From: Acidovorax sp. sif1233
GTDB taxonomy: Bacteria; Pseudomonadota; Gammaproteobacteria; Burkholderiales; Burkholderiaceae_C
DNA length: 64,000 nt
Assembly: GCF_019218755.1 (NCBI RefSeq)
Contig: NZ_JAHUWZ010000001.1
Coordinates: 992,001 to 1,056,000, forward strand
Direction: 5' to 3'
The notes under the pieces were generated by a model. That model was not told where the DNA came from, did no database searches, and saw only the letters and a program-made list of their open reading frames with translations. Of the stretch, positions 55,928 through 64,000 are shown piece after piece. Made by a program: the position numbers and the translations under genes. Every line of letters begins with the position of its first letter. Positions within the stretch are counted from its first letter, which is position 1.

Positions 55928-57694
55928 TCACAGCCTGCGGCTGCCGCCGGGGGGCGCGGCCATCGCCTGTGCCTGGTGGCGACAGGCGGTGAACATGTCC
56001 AAGTCCGGGTTGTAGGCCCCCGTCGTCACGTCCAGGAGGCCGAGTACGGAGTGAAAGTAGTTGTCGTGCGTGATGCGCCGTTCGGCCAGGTCCTGCTGCA
56101 GGCAGCCCGTGGCCGCACCCGTGCGCGATTGCATGGCGGGCGAGAGCCAGGTGATCCAGGGCACGTGCTTTTGCACGTCGGGCGCGATGGCGTAGGGCAG
56201 GCCGTGCAGGTAGAGGTTGTTCTCGCCCAGTGATTCACCATGGTCTGCTACATAAACCATAGCTGTCTGCGCTTGTTCGGAGCGCGTGGAAAGCCATTTG
56301 AGCACTGAGTCGAGGAAAAAGTCGGTTTCCACGATGCTGTTGTCGTAGGCGTTCACCACCTGCTGGCGTTCGCATTCCTGCAGCGCCGTGGAGGTGCATT
56401 CGGGCAGGAATTTCTTGTGCTCGGGTGACGAGCGCTTGGAGTAGGCGGGCCCATGGCTGCCGATCTGGTGCAGGACCACCACGGTCCCGCGCTGGCGCTG
56501 CTCGGCGGGCAGCGCGGCAATGCGGGCGTCCAGGTCCTTGAGCATGATGCGGTCCAGGCATTCGCCCCGGGTGGGGCACAGCGCGGGGTCCTGCAGTGCC
56601 GACGTGTTGGTGTCGCCCAGGCGGTCGCACACCCCCTTGCAGCCCGACTGGTTGTCCACCCAGAGCACGGCCAGCCCGGCGTGGTGCAGCACATCGACGA
56701 GGCTCTCGAAATTGGCTGCGCGCGCCTCGTAGCCGGTGCGCCCCAGGTGCGAGAACATGCAGGGCACCGACGCGGCGGTGCTGGTGCCGCAGGACCACGC
56801 GTTGCGGGCGCTCACGAGGTCGGTGCGGGCCGAAAGAAGCGGCGTGGTGCCACGGCCATAGCCGTTGAGCCCGAAGTTGCCGCTGCGGCCGGTTTCGCCC
56901 AGCACCAGCACCAGCAGGGGCGGTTGTTTCTGCCCCGCATAGCTTGCGCCCAGCCTGGCATCGCGCCCCAGCGGCAGCAGTTTGCTGGTGTCGATGCGCA
57001 AGGGCCTGGTGGCGATGTTGCCCAGCGCGTACACGCTGTTGAGCGGGTTGATGAGATAGCGCAGCTTGGTGTGGTTGCGCATGGTGGATGCGAAGTCCTG
57101 GAACACCATCAGCAGGCACACCACGATGACCGCGATGGCTCCGAGCAAGAGCGCGCCGTTGTGGGCCGCGTGCCGCAGGCCGCCCAGGCGCTGCACCGGA
57201 GTGCGGTAGAGCCACGCCAGCGGCGGTACCGCCAGCGCCAGCACGGTGCCCGCCATGCGCCAGCCGAGCAGGTCGCCCGCCTCGTGGGCATCGGTCTGCA
57301 GCACGTTCACGAGCATGCTGGCATCGATGGCGATGCCGTAGGCGAGCATGAAGTAGGCCCCGAAGGCTGCCATCACCACCAGCACCACTGCCGCGGGCTT
57401 GAGCGTGCCCCGCCAGGCCAGGAGGCTCAGCAGGGCCGCGTTGCCGGCGGCCACGATGACCACGAACGCCACGGCAAAGGCCCAGCCGCGCGCGCTGCCG
57501 TGGCCGGGCAGCTCGGCCACCTCGCGCCACAGCGGCACGTTGCAGGCCGTGGCCAGCCAGGCGCTGATGAGCACCACCACCCACGCGGGGTGCAGGTGGC
57601 GCGGTGCGGGTGCGGAGGAAGCTGGGGCTGGAGACCGGGGCCCGGCGCCCGTGGCTGCATGGGAAAGCAGCAGGCGCTGCAGGATCAAAGGCAT
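55928..57694 (-). CDS. eptA: Phosphoethanolamine-lipid A transferase EptA
   Basis: Inner-membrane enzyme adding phosphoethanolamine to lipid A, lowering affinity for cationic peptides such as polymyxin; 588 residues. Four to five N-terminal membrane helices (about 40-200), then a periplasmic alkaline phosphatase-like domain. Zinc/nucleophile residues: Glu267 in LVLGETGRSGNF, Thr304 in SCGTSTAASVPCMFSHLG, and the Asp-His of YVADHGESLGENNLYLHG. The family is larger than this at its N-terminus only by a few residues; here a Pro/Ala-rich 35-residue lead is present. No PmrAB-type regulator adjoins. Confidence 0.93.
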   Translation of the reverse strand: MPLILQRLLLSHAATGAGPRSPAPASSAPAPRHLHPAWVVVLISAWLATACNVPLWREVAELPGHGSARGWAFAVAFVVIVAAGNAALLSLLAWRGTLKPAAVVLVVMAAFGAYFMLAYGIAIDASMLVNVLQTDAHEAGDLLGWRMAGTVLALAVPPLAWLYRTPVQRLGGLRHAAHNGALLLGAIAVIVVCLLMVFQDFASTMRNHTKLRYLINPLNSVYALGNIATRPLRIDTSKLLPLGRDARLGASYAGQKQPPLLVLVLGETGRSGNFGLNGYGRGTTPLLSARTDLVSARNAWSCGTSTAASVPCMFSHLGRTGYEARAANFESLVDVLHHAGLAVLWVDNQSGCKGVCDRLGDTNTSALQDPALCPTRGECLDRIMLKDLDARIAALPAEQRQRGTVVVLHQIGSHGPAYSKRSSPEHKKFLPECTSTALQECERQQVVNAYDNSIVETDFFLDSVLKWLSTRSEQAQTAMVYVADHGESLGENNLYLHGLPYAIAPDVQKHVPWITWLSPAMQSRTGAATGCLQQDLAERRITHDNYFHSVLGLLDVTTGAYNPDLDMFTACRHQAQAMAAPPGGSRRL

Positions 57695-57728
57695 GGGCGC
57701 ACTGTGGCGCCCGAGACTTAAGGCCGCA

Positions 57729-58595
57729 TTAACGTCCGGGGGCCTGCAGGGTCCTGGCGTGGTGCCTCAGGTGGTCGGCCATGAAGCTCTGGATGAAGTA
57801 GTAGCCGTGGTCGTAGCCTTCGTGGCGCCGCAGGGTGAGCGGCTGGCCGACGGCCTGGCACGCCTCCTCGAACAGATGCGGGTGCAACTGCGTGGGCAAG
57901 AACTTGTCGGCCAGGCCCTGGTCGATCAATATGCCGGCCGGGTAGGGCGCCACCGGCTGGTGCTGCACCAGCACCGTGGCGTCGTGCTCGATCCAGCCCG
58001 TGCGGTCTGGCCCCAGGTAGCCCGTGAAGGCCTTCTCGCCCCAGGGGCACTGCGTGGGCGCGCAGATCGGCGCAAAGGCCGAAAGGCTCTTGAACCGCCC
58101 CGGGTGGCGCAGCGCCAGCGTGAGCGCGCCATGGCCGCCCATGGAGTGGCCGCAGATGCCCAGGCGCTCGCCATCGATGGGCAGTTGCGCCGCCACCTGC
58201 GGCAGCAGTTCCTTCATCAGGTAGCTTTCCATGCGCCAGTGGCGCGCCCAGGGCGCGGCCGTGGCGTCCAGGTAGAAGCCCGCGCCCACGCCGAAGTCCC
58301 AGCTCTCGGCCTCGCCCGGCACGTTGGCACCGCGTGGGCTGGTGTCGGGCGCGACCAGCGCCAGGCCCAGCTCGGCTGCCAGGCGCTGGGCACCGGCCTT
58401 GACCATGAAGGTTTCTTCCGTGCAGGTCAGCCCCGCCAGGTACAGCATGGCGGGCACAGGGCGCTGCCGCGCCTGCGGCGGCAGGAAGACCGAGAACTTC
58501 ATCGGCAGGCCGATCTCGGCAGAGGCGTGCTGGTAGAAGCGCTGCTCGCCGCCAAAGCAGGCGTGGCTGCCGAGCAGGTCCAGGGAGGTGGTCAT
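57729..58595 (-). CDS. fghA: S-formylglutathione hydrolase
   Basis: Hydrolyses S-formylglutathione to formate and glutathione, second step of glutathione-dependent formaldehyde oxidation; 288 residues, cytoplasmic. Serine hydrolase triad: Ser151 in ICGHSMGGHGALTLAL, Asp in LIDQGLADKF, His in EGYDHGYYF. Also LAGLTCTEETFMVKAGAQR and PRGANVPGEAESWDFG. It follows frmA by 90 bases occupied by a dispersed repeat, on the same strand, so co-transcription is likely. Confidence 0.95.
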   Translation of the reverse strand: MTTSLDLLGSHACFGGEQRFYQHASAEIGLPMKFSVFLPPQARQRPVPAMLYLAGLTCTEETFMVKAGAQRLAAELGLALVAPDTSPRGANVPGEAESWDFGVGAGFYLDATAAPWARHWRMESYLMKELLPQVAAQLPIDGERLGICGHSMGGHGALTLALRHPGRFKSLSAFAPICAPTQCPWGEKAFTGYLGPDRTGWIEHDATVLVQHQPVAPYPAGILIDQGLADKFLPTQLHPHLFEEACQAVGQPLTLRRHEGYDHGYYFIQSFMADHLRHHARTLQAPGR

Positions 58596-58603
58596 GTGGA
58601 TTG

Positions 58604-58668
58604 CTTCAAAATTGATAGCTCGCAGCGCATGAAGGAAAAGCGCTGGGGGCTGTTTTTACCTTGATTGA
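58604..58668. repeat. Dispersed AGCGCTTG-type repeat between frmA and fghA
   Basis: TTCAAAATTGATAGCTCGCA, GCGCATGAAGGAAAAGCGCT, GGGGGCTGTTTTTACC: full-length, diverged copy, with GCGC...GCGC core and the GGGGGC-TTTTT end as at 3342. Confidence 0.75.
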
Positions 58669-58685
58669 TCGCCTGCGGGGCAGGC

Positions 58686-59813
<1,128 letters not shown>

Positions 59814-60023
59814 TCAACGGGTTGGTCGGGGAAGGGCGGCGGCGAGGCTCTTTGGCCGGCAGCGCGCAGGGGGACCGCATGACTGTAGGCCATGTGCAGG
59901 GCCTGGTGGAGCCCGTGGCCGCAGATCCTGGGGTTATGGCCGGATTCGACGGCATGGGCGGCAGCCGGACATTGCCTCCCGTATAGTCGGGCGCCTTTCA
60001 TTTCCGCTCTGCCGACCGACCCC

Positions 60024-61034
60024 ATGGACCACCACCACGCCAACAGCCCGCACCGCGTCGACCTCGTGGTCTACCCCGGCTTCAAGGCGCTGGAGGCCGT
60101 GGGCCCCATGTCCGTGTTCGACTATGCCAACGTGCACCTGCGCCAGCATGGCCGGCCCGACGGCTACGCGGTGCGCGTGGTGGCCGCGCAGGCGGGCGCG
60201 GTGCCATCGGACACCTTGATGGCGCTGAATGCCACCCACACCCTGGCCGAACTGGAGCAGGGCGGCGCGGGTTGCACCGTGATCCTCGTGGGGTCGCGCA
60301 ATATCGAGCAGGTGCTGGCGGCCTCTCCCGAACTCGTGGCCTGGGCGGCAAGCGTGGCCCCGCGCGTGGACCGCATGATCGCCCTGTGCTCGGGCAGCTT
60401 CTTCCTGGCCGCCGCCGGCCTGCTCGACGGCCGGCGCGCCGCGACGCACTGGAGCGTGGCGGCCCTGCTGCGCCAGCGCTATCCGGCCATCGAGGTGGAC
60501 CCGGACGCCATCTACGTGCGCGATGGCCCCCTGTGGACCTCGGCCGGCGTCACCGCGGGCATCGACCTGGCCCTGGCGCTGGTGGAAGAGGATTTTGGCC
60601 ACGCCCTGGCGCTGGAGGTGGCGCGCGACCTCGTCATGTACCTCAAGCGCCCCGGCGGGCAGTCGCAGTTCAGCGTGCAGCTGGCCAGCCAGGGCACGGG
60701 CCACCGCGACATCCAGGCGGTGCAGAACTGGGTGCTGGAGCATCTTGCGGAGCCCATGCCGCTGGCGGCCCTGGCGGCACGCGCGGCGATGAGCGAGCGG
60801 CATTTCCGGCGCGTGTTCACGCAGGAGACGGGGCAGACCCCCTCGGCCTTCGTGGAGTCCGCGCGGCTGGAAGGAGCGCGGCGCCTGCTCGAGTCGCAGG
60901 CTGGGCTGCCGCTCAAGACCGTGGCCGCGCGCATGGGCATGGGTTCGGAGCAGGCCTTGCGGCATCTGTTCGTGCGCCACCTGGGGATCACGCCGCTGGC
61001 GTACCGGGAGCGGTTCAGCAGGGCGGGCGGCTAG
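60024..61034 (+). CDS. GlxA-family transcriptional regulator (DJ-1/PfpI + AraC)
   Basis: 336 residues. N-terminal DJ-1/PfpI-like domain ([20 protein letters not shown]; nucleophile-elbow-like [20 protein letters not shown] with Cys), then AraC-type helix-turn-helix region from about 235 ([36 protein letters not shown]). ATG at 60024; a TATAGT -10-like element lies about 40 bases upstream. Divergent from frmA, it may regulate the formaldehyde genes; direct evidence is lacking. Confidence 0.88.
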   Translation: MDHHHANSPHRVDLVVYPGFKALEAVGPMSVFDYANVHLRQHGRPDGYAVRVVAAQAGAVPSDTLMALNATHTLAELEQGGAGCTVILVGSRNIEQVLAASPELVAWAASVAPRVDRMIALCSGSFFLAAAGLLDGRRAATHWSVAALLRQRYPAIEVDPDAIYVRDGPLWTSAGVTAGIDLALALVEEDFGHALALEVARDLVMYLKRPGGQSQFSVQLASQGTGHRDIQAVQNWVLEHLAEPMPLAALAARAAMSERHFRRVFTQETGQTPSAFVESARLEGARRLLESQAGLPLKTVAARMGMGSEQALRHLFVRHLGITPLAYRERFSRAGG

Positions 61035-61090
61035 TGGCCGCCGGACGGGCAGCCCCGCCGTAGCACGCCCGCATCCGGCGTGGCCCACGC

Positions 61091-61507
61091 TCATGCAGCA
61101 GCCTGCGCCGTGCTGCGCGGCGGTGCCGCGAAAACCTCGCGCGCGGCCGCCAGCCCGTTGAGCGCCGCGGGAAAGCCGGCGTACACCGCCATCTGCATGA
61201 TGACCTCGACGATTTCTTCGCGCGTGACGCCCACGTTCAGCGCCGCCTGCAGGTGCACCTTGAGCTGCGGCGCGGCGTTGCCCATGGCGGTGAGCGCCGC
61301 GACGACGGCGATCTCGCGGCTTCTGAGGTCCAGGCCGGGGCGTGAATAGATGTCGCCGAAGGGAAACTCGATCAGGTAGCGGGCAAAGTCCGGTGCGATG
61401 CCGGCGAGGCTGTCGATGACCTGTTCGCCAGCCTCACCGTCGATTTCGCGGAGTTTGGCCAGCCCTTGTTCGTAGCGTGTGCGGTGGTGCATGGAGGGGG
61501 CTTTCAT
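61091..61507 (-). CDS. Carboxymuconolactone decarboxylase-family protein (YraC-like)
   Basis: All-helical AhpD/CMD-fold protein, 138 residues (start 61507, or 61492). Family motif: [58 protein letters not shown]. It has no Cys at all, so it cannot be an AhpD-type peroxidase; a true decarboxylase role is not supported by any pca neighbours. Its start lies inside the 3' end of the merR gene (59-74 base overlap, other frame), so the two are co-expressed. In Bacillus subtilis the CMD protein YraC is under the MerR regulator AdhR. Confidence 0.85.
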   Translation of the reverse strand: MKAPSMHHRTRYEQGLAKLREIDGEAGEQVIDSLAGIAPDFARYLIEFPFGDIYSRPGLDLRSREIAVVAALTAMGNAAPQLKVHLQAALNVGVTREEIVEVIMQMAVYAGFPAALNGLAAAREVFAAPPRSTAQAAA

Positions 61508-61895
61508 CAGGGGTGGATGCGGTGTCCAGGGAAACCTCGACCGCCCGGTAGTGCGCGATCTTGGCCTGCAGCACCTGGGCCGACTGCTGCATTGCCGCGA
61601 TGGCGGCCTGCACGTCGTTCAGGTGCGCTTGCAGCATCGCGCGCCGTTGCGGCACCGTGGCATCCCCTTCGCCGCGAAGCCTGGCGAAGGCCTGCATCTG
61701 CCCGATGGGCATGCGGGTCTCGCGCAGGCGCAGCAGGAACCCTATCCACTCCATGTCCGCTGCCGCATAGCGGCGCTGGCCGCCCGCCGCGCGGGCCACT
61801 GGTGCGATCAGCCCCGCGCGCTCGTAGTAGCGCAGGGTGTGCGCCGTCAAACCCGTGCGCCGTACGACATCGTTGATGGTGAGGTGGGATTCCAT
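61434..61895 (-). CDS. MerR-family regulator, AdhR/NmlR-like but without cysteine
   Basis: 153 residues from ATG at 61895. N-terminal MerR helix-turn-helix and wing: [59 protein letters not shown] is typical of the AdhR/NmlR group. It contains no Cys, unlike thiol-sensing members, so its signal must be detected differently. It is preceded by a 19-bp-spacer promoter with the dyad on which MerR activators act, so it is likely autoregulated and drives the CMD gene. A longer open frame upstream has no support. Confidence 0.88.
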   Translation of the reverse strand: MESHLTINDVVRRTGLTAHTLRYYERAGLIAPVARAAGGQRRYAAADMEWIGFLLRLRETRMPIGQMQAFARLRGEGDATVPQRRAMLQAHLNDVQAAIAAMQQSAQVLQAKIAHYRAVEVSLDTASTPDESPLHAPPHTLRTRAGQTPRNRR

Positions 61896-61902
61896 GAAAG
61901 CG

Positions 61903-61933
61903 ATCCTAAAAGTTCGAGTGCACTCCAAGTCAA
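61903..61933 (-). promoter_or_regulatory. MerR-type promoter with 19-bp spacer
   Basis: On the minus strand: TTGACT (61933-61928), 19 bases, TAGGAT (61908-61903). The spacer holds the dyad TTGGAGTGCACTCGAA (61928-61913). The elongated spacer with central dyad is the classical MerR-activated layout, and the CTTGACTTGGAGT beginning is typical of AdhR/NmlR-group promoters. The merR ATG is 8 bases beyond the -10, so the leader is very short. Confidence 0.85.
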
Positions 61934-62041
61934 GGGGCATCTTGCGCCGAGGTGCGCAGGAGGGGCCCGCGCGCCATGCGGCGGGGCGCAGGGCCTGGGG
62001 CCTGGGCCGCGAGGGGCGGCCCCGGCGTTTGCGCACAGGCA

Positions 62042-62068
62042 AAGAAAAAGCCCGCCAATGGCGGGCTT
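62042..62068 (-). terminator. Intrinsic terminator of gltA
   Basis: On the minus strand AAGCCCGCC-att-GGCGGGCTT followed by TTTCTTT, 85 bases after the gltA stop. Confidence 0.9.
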
Positions 62069-62152
62069 GGGGAGGTTGTCGCAGATTGGCGCCCCAGGGA
62101 GCGCCGCGCCGCCAGCCAGCCAGCCAGCCGTGGACGGCTGGCGCGCGGCCGA

Positions 62153-63463
62153 TCAGCGCTTGGACAGGGGCGGTACGTCGCGGCGTTCGGAGCCGGTGAA
62201 CAGCTGGCGGGGGCGGCCGATCTTGTACTCGGGGTCGCCGATCATTTCGTTGAGCTGGGCGATCCAGCCCACGGTGCGGGCCAGCGCGAAGATGCCGGTG
62301 AACAGGTTCACGGGGATGCCGATCGCGCGCTGCACGATGCCGGAGTAGAAGTCCACGTTCGGGTAGAGCTTGCGCTGCACGAAGTAGTCGTCTTCCAGGG
62401 CGATCTTTTCCAGTTCCTTGGCCAGCTTGAACAGCGGGTCTTTTTCCAGGCCCAGCTCGGCCAGCACTTCATTGCAAGTCTCTTGCATGAGCTTGGCGCG
62501 CGGGTCGTAGTTCTTGTACACGCGGTGGCCAAAACCCATGAGCTTGACGCCGGAGTTCTTGTCCTTGACCTGCTTGATGAACTCGCCGATCTTTTCCACG
62601 CCGCCCTGGGCCTGGATGTCGTACAGCATGTTCAGCGCGGCTTCGTTGGCGCCGCCGTGGGCGGGGCCCCAGAGGCATGCCACGCCGGCGGCGATGGCCG
62701 CGAACGGGTTGGTGCCCGACGAGCCGCACAGGCGCACGGTCGAGGTCGAGGCGTTCTGCTCGTGGTCTGCGTGCAGGATGAAGATGCGGTCCAGCGCGCG
62801 TTCCAGCACGGGGTTGACCTTGTACTCTTCGCAGGGCGTGCCGAACATCATGCGCAGGAAGTTGCCTGCGTAGGAGAGGTTGTTCTGCGGGTACATGTAG
62901 GGCTGGCCCATGCCGTACTTGTAGGCCATGGCCACCAGCGTGGGCATCTTGGCGATCAGGCGGATGGCGGCGATCTCACGGTGCTGCGGATTGTTGATGT
63001 CCGTGCTGTCGTGGTAGAAGGCCGACAGGGCGCCCACCAGGCCGGTCAGCACCGCCATGGGGTGCGCGTCGCGGCGGAAGCCACGCAGGAAGAACTGCAT
63101 CTGCTCGTTGACCATGGTGTGGTTGGTCACGCGGCTGGTGAAGTCGGTCTTCTGCGCTTCGTTGGGCAGGTCACCGTACAGCAGCAGGTGGCAGGTTTCC
63201 AGGAAGTCGCAGTTCTGGGCCAGCTGCTCAATGGGGTAGCCGCGGTACAGCAGTTCGCCCTTGTCGCCATCGATGTACGTGATGGCCGACTGGGTCGCTG
63301 CCGTCGACAGGAAGCCCGGGTCATAGGTGAACATGCCCGTCTGCGCATACAGCTTGCGGATGTCGATGACATCCGGGCCGATGCTGCCCTGGTAGACCGG
63401 CAGGTCCACGCTGGGGCTGCCGTTGCTGAAGGACAGGGTGGCTTTGTTGTCAGCTAGCTTCAT
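62153..63463 (-). CDS. gltA: Citrate synthase
   Basis: Condenses acetyl-CoA and oxaloacetate in the TCA cycle; 436 residues, the Gram-negative type II (hexameric, usually NADH-inhibited) length. Catalytic residues: His in [12 protein letters not shown], His in [15 protein letters not shown], Asp in [12 protein letters not shown]. The N-terminal beta-domain ([20 protein letters not shown]) of type II enzymes is present. ATG at 63463 has AAGGAA 6 bases upstream. It follows sdhE by 63 bases on the same strand, the sdh-gltA order common in Burkholderiales. Confidence 0.98.
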   Translation of the reverse strand: MKLADNKATLSFSNGSPSVDLPVYQGSIGPDVIDIRKLYAQTGMFTYDPGFLSTAATQSAITYIDGDKGELLYRGYPIEQLAQNCDFLETCHLLLYGDLPNEAQKTDFTSRVTNHTMVNEQMQFFLRGFRRDAHPMAVLTGLVGALSAFYHDSTDINNPQHREIAAIRLIAKMPTLVAMAYKYGMGQPYMYPQNNLSYAGNFLRMMFGTPCEEYKVNPVLERALDRIFILHADHEQNASTSTVRLCGSSGTNPFAAIAAGVACLWGPAHGGANEAALNMLYDIQAQGGVEKIGEFIKQVKDKNSGVKLMGFGHRVYKNYDPRAKLMQETCNEVLAELGLEKDPLFKLAKELEKIALEDDYFVQRKLYPNVDFYSGIVQRAIGIPVNLFTGIFALARTVGWIAQLNEMIGDPEYKIGRPRQLFTGSERRDVPPLSKR

Positions 63464-63526
63464 TGTTACTTTCCTTGGGTAGGTTGCCGATAATGATCCG
63501 GTCTTGGGGCATGCACCTTGGCCGCG

Positions 63527-63856
63527 TCAGGCGTGGAAAGCCGTCGTCGCGCCACCGCTTTGTCTCAGCATGCCGAGCACTTCGCGCGCTTCTTCTGTGT
63601 CTTGTTCGCCCTGCGGCTCGCGCCGCCGCAGCAGCAGGTCCAGCAGGTCGTTGTCCGCCAGGTCCATGAGCGCGCGCAGGCCCTGCGCATTGCGCTGGGT
63701 GAGCGTGGGCTCGTAGCGGGCAAAGAACTGTTCGATGAACAAGTCGTTTTCAAGCAGGCCGCGCCGGCAGCGCCAGTGCAGCTTGCTCAATTCGCGCTCG
63801 TCCAGCAGCGGCGAGCCCGCTGCTGGCGCGATGGATGGAGTGGACAGGATTTCCAT
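63527..63856 (-). CDS. sdhE: Succinate dehydrogenase FAD assembly factor SdhE
   Basis: Small cytoplasmic protein assisting covalent flavinylation of SdhA; 109 residues. The family motif RGxxE appears as CRRGLLENDLFIEQFF, followed by a helical region (LRALMDLADNDLLDLLLRR). It lies 30 bases after sdhB and before gltA. A 20-residue N-terminal lead (ILSTPSIAPAAGSPLLD) exceeds the E. coli protein (88 residues). Confidence 0.93.
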   Translation of the reverse strand: MEILSTPSIAPAAGSPLLDERELSKLHWRCRRGLLENDLFIEQFFARYEPTLTQRNAQGLRALMDLADNDLLDLLLRRREPQGEQDTEEAREVLGMLRQSGGATTAFHA

Positions 63857-63886
63857 GGACTGGCGTCTGGGAGGGGCGTTGCCAGG

Positions 63887-64000
63887 TCAGATGGCGCGGC
63901 GCACCATCAGTTCCTTGATCTTGCCGATGGCCTTCGTGGGGTTCAGGCCCTTGGGGCACACGTCCACGCAATTCATGATGGTGTGGCAGCGGAACAGGCG
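63887..64000 (-). CDS. sdhB: Succinate dehydrogenase iron-sulfur subunit, C-terminal end only
   Basis: Last 37 codons of SdhB; the rest lies beyond the right edge. Visible: [20 protein letters not shown] with Cys ligands of the [3Fe-4S]/[4Fe-4S] clusters, then [17 protein letters not shown] and stop. Anchors the window end to the sdhCDAB-sdhE-gltA operon. Confidence 0.95.
   Translation of the reverse strand, partial: RLFRCHTIMNCVDVCPKGLNPTKAIGKIKELMVRRAI

Noticed and set aside
56245-56300. Possible AGCGCTTG-type repeat inside eptA (CATAGCTGTCTGCGCTTG)
   Set aside because: Only one block resembles the family, the inverted AAGCGCT arm is missing, and the encoded residues fit the EptA alignment next to the conserved DHGESLGEN; likely chance.

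Overview
The window is high-GC, densely coded chromosomal DNA. Gene content and order (sdhB-sdhE-gltA, etfBA with an acyl-CoA dehydrogenase, many periplasmic binding proteins, Bug/TctC protein) and two families of dispersed repeats point to a betaproteobacterium of the Comamonadaceae, probably Acidovorax or a close relative. This is inferred from gene content and motifs, not from a search. No rRNA, tRNA, prophage, insertion sequence or CRISPR array was seen.

Layout. 1-4267: nitrate/nitrite ABC uptake genes (nrtA, nrtB and an ATPase cut by the window edge) behind a sigma54 promoter and a two-hairpin ANTAR leader with terminator, next to the ANTAR antiterminator gene nasT. 4475-8534: orphan lipoprotein binding protein, tsaD, and an IPTL-CTERM surface protein. 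9086-16439: a livKHMGF-type importer with an aromatic-type aldehyde dehydrogenase and a divergent FeaR-like AraC regulator. 16609-18437: Hsp20 and an orphan binding protein. 18705-28189: two FMN monooxygenases, M20 amidohydrolase, GNAT acetyltransferase, fused permease-ATPase ABC importer, two paralogous binding proteins and a third flavin monooxygenase. This gene set matches the Bacillus ytmI/yxe S-alkylcysteine salvage operons. 28129-31620: an ABC-2 exporter lying between a decayed 3' copy of mltB and intact mltB. 31854-35968: moxR, DUF58 and transglutaminase genes. 36023-39248: HDAC-like deacetylase, ECHDC3-like crotonase, MscS channel. 39469-45450: etfBA, acyl-CoA dehydrogenase, nitronate monooxygenase, orphan binding protein. 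45545-48528: a cyanide-insensitive-type bd oxidase operon headed by a GbsR/MarR regulator with a perfect 38-bp operator. 48717-54621: acyltransferase, small membrane protein, Rnk, and a benzoylformate decarboxylase/Bug/LysR group. 54662-55855: a LexA box directly on a PA0069-type radical SAM gene. 55928-63463: eptA, fghA and frmA (glutathione-dependent formaldehyde oxidation), GlxA-like regulator, MerR/CMD pair, gltA. 63527-64000: sdhE and the end of sdhB.

The most informative signals are regulatory: the sigma54/ANTAR leader of nrtA, the LexA box, the GbsR operator, the MerR 19-bp-spacer promoter and two candidate operators before etfB. A GC-rich repeat family sits just after the stop codons of at least seven genes in the same relative orientation. 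A second repeat family has been absorbed into coding sequence, as the N-terminal tail of NrtB and the signal peptide of MltB.
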